A stretch of 64,000 nt of DNA from RUG11551 sp045586185 (GTDB lineage Bacteria > Planctomycetota > Planctomycetia > Pirellulales > Thermoguttaceae): assembly GCA_045586185.1 (NCBI GenBank), contig JAZMZV010000225.1, positions 1 to 64,000 of the forward strand. The letters run 5' to 3'. Below are positions 60,073-64,000 of this stretch, one piece after another; position 1 is the stretch's first letter, and the number at the start of each line of letters is the position of its first letter. The notes under the pieces were generated by a model. It worked only from the letters and a program-made list of their open reading frames with translations. It made no database searches and was not told the origin of the DNA. The position numbers were made by a program, and so were the translations under genes.

Positions 60073-63015
60073 ATGGAACTTATCCTCCAACAGAATCTGC
60101 CGCATCAACAAAAAGCAATCGACGCGGTCTGCGATTCGCTCGACGGCGTAATGATCACGCCGCCGGTACAGTTTTACGAAAATCCTCAAATCAATCTGGC
60201 AGATGAAAAGCTGCTCGCCAATCTGCAGACGGCGGAATACAGAAGTACGGAAGCGGTCGGATCCTGCTTGAATCTCGATATCAAAATGGAGACCGGCACC
60301 GGTAAAACCTATGTATACACAAAAACGATTTACGAGCTACATAAACGCTACGGCATAAACAAATTCATCATCGCCGTGCCTTCCCTCGCAATCAAAGCCG
60401 GAACAGCACAGTTTATGCGGGACGAATACTCTCGCCGCCATTTTACAGATGGCTGCGGTTACGGTACGGAAATTGAACTTGGCGTTCTTGAAGCGCCAAA
60501 GAATAAGAAAAAAGGACGCCGCTATTTCCCGAGCGTCGTAAGCGATTTTATAAAGGGCAGTTGCCAGAACACAAAGAAAATCTATGTGCTACTGGTCAAT
60601 ATGCAGTTGTTGGTCATAAAAGCAAACGGTATGCTTAGCCGTGATGATTATGATTATGGCGCAGAGGGCTTTTATCGCCCGTTTGATGCGCTGCGTGCGA
60701 CAAAGCCGGTCGTGATTATAGATGAGCCGCATCGATTTTCTCGCGATCAAAAGGCTTTTCAGACAATCATGTCTGAAATCCAGCCGCAAGCGGTGATTCG
60801 CTATGGCGCAACATTCCCCGAAACCACAACGGGGCGAGGTCAAAATAAGGACTATCAAAATTTGCTCTATGATCTGAATGCCTGTGAATCCTTCAATCAG
60901 GGGCTTATCAAAGGAGTTGCTAAAGAGCATTTTGAGCCTAGTTCTCGTCGAGACGAATATATAAAAATCACCTACATTAAGAAAAACGATTATATTAAGA
61001 TTGTCCATCACTTTGGCGAGCAAGACCAAAGAGTATTTGAACTACATGTGAGAGATTCTTTGTCCATAATCAGTTCTGAATTAAATGGAATATTTGTCGA
61101 GGGCATTGGTGTACTTGATGATAACGGGAAAACCAGCGTACAATTGACAAATGGCTATTTCCATTTGAATGATAAGCTTGATGTAAACGTATATATGTCA
61201 TCATATTTAACCGAAATGATGCGGTTAGCTTTGATTCGCCACTTTGAAACGGAACGCATAAATTTTTCCGGAAGAAACAATAAAATTAAGACATTGGCAC
61301 TGTTTTTTATAGATGATATCACCTCATATACTGGATTGGAAAATGACAGAGATGGTTTTTTGGCTTTAGAGTTTGATCGGTTATTGAAAGAGCAGATTGA
61401 ACACACAATTGGACAGCTTGATCCCGGTGAGCACGAATATAAACAGTTTTTGGAGGCGAGTTTGGCAAATATAAAAGAGTGCCGAGGGGGATATTTCGCA
61501 AAAGACAATAATAGTTCAAATGAAGAAATAGCCAAAGAGATCGATGAAATTCTACATGGAAAAAAGAAATTGCTTTCATTTAAAGATCAAAACGGCAACT
61601 GGATTTTAAGAAGATTTTTGTTTTCAAAGTGGACGCTGAAAGAAGGATGGGACAATCCGAATGTGTTCACTATTGCAAAACTGCGCTCCAGTGGTAGTGA
61701 GAACAGCAAGCTGCAGGAAGTTGGACGTGGGCTGCGCCTGCCCGTTGATGAAAACGGCAACCGGATTTCCAACGAAGAATTCCAACTGAACTACATCGTC
61801 GATTTTACGGAAGCTGATTTTGCCCAGCGGCTCGTCGATCAGATCAATGGCGAGATCCCGCAGGCAGTCCAAATTTCGGAAGACCGTCTGTGTGATGTCG
61901 CTCATAAACTTGGCATGACAGCTGACGACCTGTTTGACAAGTTGTATAATAAGCATTATATAGATCGAAACAAGAATGTTCGCCCTGAAAATAGAAACCA
62001 ATTTCTGGAAGAGTACCCGCAGTTTGCCTCTGGGCTTTCTGCCGGGAAGGTTAAAGATAGAAATAAAGAAAAGCCAAAGCCGATCAAAATACGAAAAGCA
62101 GTTTACAGTGAGATCCGTGAATTATGGGAACATATCAATCAAAGATATTTGCTTTTCTATGATCCTGATCTGGATGCGAAGATGGAATCTGTTGCGTTAT
62201 CCATTTTTGAAAAAACCGGCGTGTTCACGGACGTTGTCATGAGCAGCAGCCGTGACATCGTTCACAGCGACGGAACTCAAATGAGCACAACTACGGGAAC
62301 CGGTGTGCAGTACACGGTGATGCGACCGATTGCATACGGCGTATTCCTATCTCGAATTATGCGAGTAACAAGCATCCCGATTGTGACACTACATAGTGCA
62401 ATGATTCAGTATTGCACAAAACACGGAGCGGTTGATCCTAAATACATCAACGAAAATTCTGCCAGCGCATTCTGCGCTGAATTCCAGAATTGGAAGGTTT
62501 CGCAGCTACAGAAACGGTTCCGCTATGTTAAAAGCGGTACGCCTTGCGGAGCAACTGCGCTTACATATGCTGATGGATCCCCGAGAGAAGAAATAGCGCA
62601 GGGACGCATAGGCACAAAGATTGCTGAAGGAGATCCAAGTTCTAAATATCTGTACGATGTCTATGCCTACGACTCACCATTAGAGAAAGACAACATTACC
62701 ACAGAAATCGAAGATGTTATTGTATACGGGAAAATCCCGCGTAACAGCATTGCCATCCCCACAATTACCGGCGGCATGTTCAGTCCCGATTTTATGTATG
62801 TTGTTAGAAAAGCTAACGGCGAGAAAGAACTCAATATCGTTGTCGAAACAAAAGACGTTGAAGAGAGAGATTTGCGCGGAAATGAGAAAGTTAAAATTGA
62901 ATGCGCCAAAGTATTCTTTGATATTCTATCCCGCGATGGCTATGTAGTTAAATTTCGAGATCAACTCAATAACAAGCAAATAGCGCAAATCATTAATGAG
63001 GTTTTGAATTCGTAA
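60073..63015 (+). CDS. res: Type III restriction enzyme Res subunit
   Basis: A 980-residue helicase-nuclease. Walker A is METGTGKT (MKMETGTGKTYVYTK) near residue 74; motif II is IDEPHRF (DEPH); the C-terminal PD-(D/E)XK core is SPDFMYVV...LNIVVETKD near 905-930. It needs Mod for target recognition and cuts DNA after collision. The start lies 13 bases behind the mod stop with a GAGGA upstream; the gene is intact. If Mod is truly inactive, Res should be silent, since type III Res does not work alone. Confidence 0.94.
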   Translation: MELILQQNLPHQQKAIDAVCDSLDGVMITPPVQFYENPQINLADEKLLANLQTAEYRSTEAVGSCLNLDIKMETGTGKTYVYTKTIYELHKRYGINKFIIAVPSLAIKAGTAQFMRDEYSRRHFTDGCGYGTEIELGVLEAPKNKKKGRRYFPSVVSDFIKGSCQNTKKIYVLLVNMQLLVIKANGMLSRDDYDYGAEGFYRPFDALRATKPVVIIDEPHRFSRDQKAFQTIMSEIQPQAVIRYGATFPETTTGRGQNKDYQNLLYDLNACESFNQGLIKGVAKEHFEPSSRRDEYIKITYIKKNDYIKIVHHFGEQDQRVFELHVRDSLSIISSELNGIFVEGIGVLDDNGKTSVQLTNGYFHLNDKLDVNVYMSSYLTEMMRLALIRHFETERINFSGRNNKIKTLALFFIDDITSYTGLENDRDGFLALEFDRLLKEQIEHTIGQLDPGEHEYKQFLEASLANIKECRGGYFAKDNNSSNEEIAKEIDEILHGKKKLLSFKDQNGNWILRRFLFSKWTLKEGWDNPNVFTIAKLRSSGSENSKLQEVGRGLRLPVDENGNRISNEEFQLNYIVDFTEADFAQRLVDQINGEIPQAVQISEDRLCDVAHKLGMTADDLFDKLYNKHYIDRNKNVRPENRNQFLEEYPQFASGLSAGKVKDRNKEKPKPIKIRKAVYSEIRELWEHINQRYLLFYDPDLDAKMESVALSIFEKTGVFTDVVMSSSRDIVHSDGTQMSTTTGTGVQYTVMRPIAYGVFLSRIMRVTSIPIVTLHSAMIQYCTKHGAVDPKYINENSASAFCAEFQNWKVSQLQKRFRYVKSGTPCGATALTYADGSPREEIAQGRIGTKIAEGDPSSKYLYDVYAYDSPLEKDNITTEIEDVIVYGKIPRNSIAIPTITGGMFSPDFMYVVRKANGEKELNIVVETKDVEERDLRGNEKVKIECAKVFFDILSRDGYVVKFRDQLNNKQIAQIINEVLNS

Positions 63016-63568
63016 AAACAATGACCGTATCTGAGGTTATTCTTGCATAACCTCTGATACGGTCGCGATTCTATCTCCCGCCTTGTTATCTTCGCAGGAG
63101 AGAATTACGTGTACTCCCGTTTCCTTCCTTTCCGCCCAAGGAACCGTTTTTGTACCTATGCAGTGTTCTGGAAAGGTAATTCGTTTCATAGTGTTTACCA
63201 GAAATACTGAATGCCCAATAGTATCGGAAAGACAAAACGTTGCTCAATGGGACTGGTATTGTAAGTTAGACAAGGACGACCGCCGTGAGGGTAAATATTG
63301 GTTGTTTTTTCGGGAATGTATCCAAAATCGCAATTGCTGAATGTCTATTCCATCATTTTTCGAAAATTTTTGCAATTTGTAGCCACCGCCCCCTTGTATT
63401 TGTCGTTGAATTGAATATACTAATCATTGGAAAAGGACTCTTATTGTTGGATAGCGTTTGTCGAAAAGTGTATTATACAACAATTTGAGAAGATGTCCAC
63501 ATTTATTTTGTTGTGTTTTTTACCCACAGATTTTGTTAGAGAGTCAAGAAAACGAAACGAGGTGTATT
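63016..63568. other. Intergenic region behind res
   Basis: Contains a strong hairpin (see next entry). Several frames of 60-85 codons occur but show no recognisable motif or Shine-Dalgarno, so I call nothing coding here. The final 100 bases are A/T-rich and may hold the promoter of the next gene. Confidence 0.45.
63023..63064 (+). terminator. Strong hairpin after res, possible terminator
   Basis: GACCGTATC-TGAGGTTAT pairs with ATAACCTC-TGATACGGTC around a TCTTGC loop, an 18-base stem with a single bulge. No clear T-run follows, so it may act as a rho-dependent or mRNA-stabilising structure. Confidence 0.55.
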
Positions 63569-64000
63569 ATGCAAATTATTGGTCAAGGCACTGAGACCTA
63601 TCTTTATCTTAGCGGTTTATCTACTTTAAAAGAGATCCCTCTATACGAAGGCATTGTTCTAGCTCCCGTAACGTCAGAGTTTCATTTCAAAAATGTCGAA
63701 AATGCTTTAAAAATGTTAAAAAGCGAGGCTGATTTTGCTGTCGTTATGTTGAGTGGAAGAACGATAAAATCTCAACTTCATATTAGGGCTTCCGATGCGA
63801 AACAATTAGCAATCATGGCATGGAATGCGGGGTGGGACAGCATTTTACTTGGAGCGATATTCCATTGTGAGGTTATGGGTAATATCCAATGTGATAAGCC
63901 GTTTGAAGAGTTGGCTGATGCAACATCTTTCAATGTAACAAATCATCATTTTCGAGCGGTGTTCTCAGAGCCTTATCAATTAACCGATGATGATGCAAAA
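63569..64000 (+). CDS. Unknown protein, 3' end outside window
   Basis: ATG at 63569 with GAGGTG 5 bases upstream; 144 codons without a stop to the window end. It begins MQIIGQGTETYLYLSGLSTL and contains FAVVMLSGRTIKSQLHIRAS and AWNAGWDSILLGAIFHCEVM. No signal peptide or known motif seen. Confidence 0.7.
   Translation, partial: MQIIGQGTETYLYLSGLSTLKEIPLYEGIVLAPVTSEFHFKNVENALKMLKSEADFAVVMLSGRTIKSQLHIRASDAKQLAIMAWNAGWDSILLGAIFHCEVMGNIQCDKPFEELADATSFNVTNHHFRAVFSEPYQLTDDDAK

Noticed and set aside
63083..63340. 85-codon frame behind res
   Set aside because: No Shine-Dalgarno, motifs or amino-acid composition typical of a protein; other frames are equally open for shorter stretches.

Overview
The window looks like a chromosomal piece of a Planctomycetota bacterium of moderate G+C, plausibly a Pirellulales/Thermoguttaceae-type lineage from an anaerobic or gut habitat. 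The pointers are a very long secreted beta-helix repeat protein, a secreted cysteine-rich repeat protein, a secreted DUF1570-like metallopeptidase, sugar-phosphate isomerase and Gfo/Idh/MocA genes, and many short-period inverted-repeat elements between and inside genes. This placement is an inference from gene content; there is no rRNA here.

Layout. (1) 1-7.2 kb, minus strand: a truncated giant beta-helix surface protein, a DUF805 membrane protein, thiL carrying an in-frame repeat insertion, and an HtrA-type protease. (2) 7.6-7.8 kb: a tRNA-Pro(CGG) with a clear promoter and terminator, followed by a decayed type I restriction (hsdR) tail. (3) 8.36-33.4 kb, all plus strand: a very large accessory operon. 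It holds two paralogous coiled-coil proteins, a ClpB-like AAA+ ATPase, a small radical SAM protein, two vWA proteins, a PP2C phosphatase, a Ser/Thr kinase, a UPF1/DNA2-like helicase, a protein with HEPN-like motifs, a coiled-coil McrB-like AAA+ protein, a DUF2357/McrC-like partner, a fusion of polynucleotide kinase, CARF-like region and PD-(D/E)XK nuclease, an S1-domain protein, and a broken small gene. (4) 33.6-44.5 kb: ordinary chromosomal genes (NRDE, obg, cysteine-rich protein, isomerase, PH-like and HdeD-like membrane proteins, beta-helix protein). (5) 43.7-51.3 kb, minus strand: a type I restriction-modification operon with an extra half-size HsdS and a YgjP-like metallopeptidase, behind a near-consensus promoter. 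(6) 51.5-57.5 kb: YhaM-like exoribonuclease, an IS200-type element, a DUF1570-like peptidase, an ABC ATPase and an oxidoreductase, separated by structured repeats. (7) 58.0-63.0 kb, plus strand: a type III restriction-modification pair whose mod gene has one in-frame stop codon. (8) An unknown gene runs off the right edge.

The 8.4-33.4 kb operon is the best candidate for an undescribed system. Its vWA/PP2C/kinase core matches the TerY-P phosphosignalling triad known from tellurite-resistance-related and conflict systems. Here it is tightly coupled, with overlapping or near-overlapping genes, to two AAA+ machines, a helicase and three possible nucleic-acid effectors: a HEPN-like protein, a CARF-nuclease and an S1 RNA-binding protein. 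My working model is a phosphorylation-gated, NTP-driven defence system that senses foreign nucleic acid or RNA damage and answers with RNA/DNA cleavage. The assignment of roles is inference; the domain motifs are visible in the sequence. No CRISPR array, integrase or rRNA was seen.
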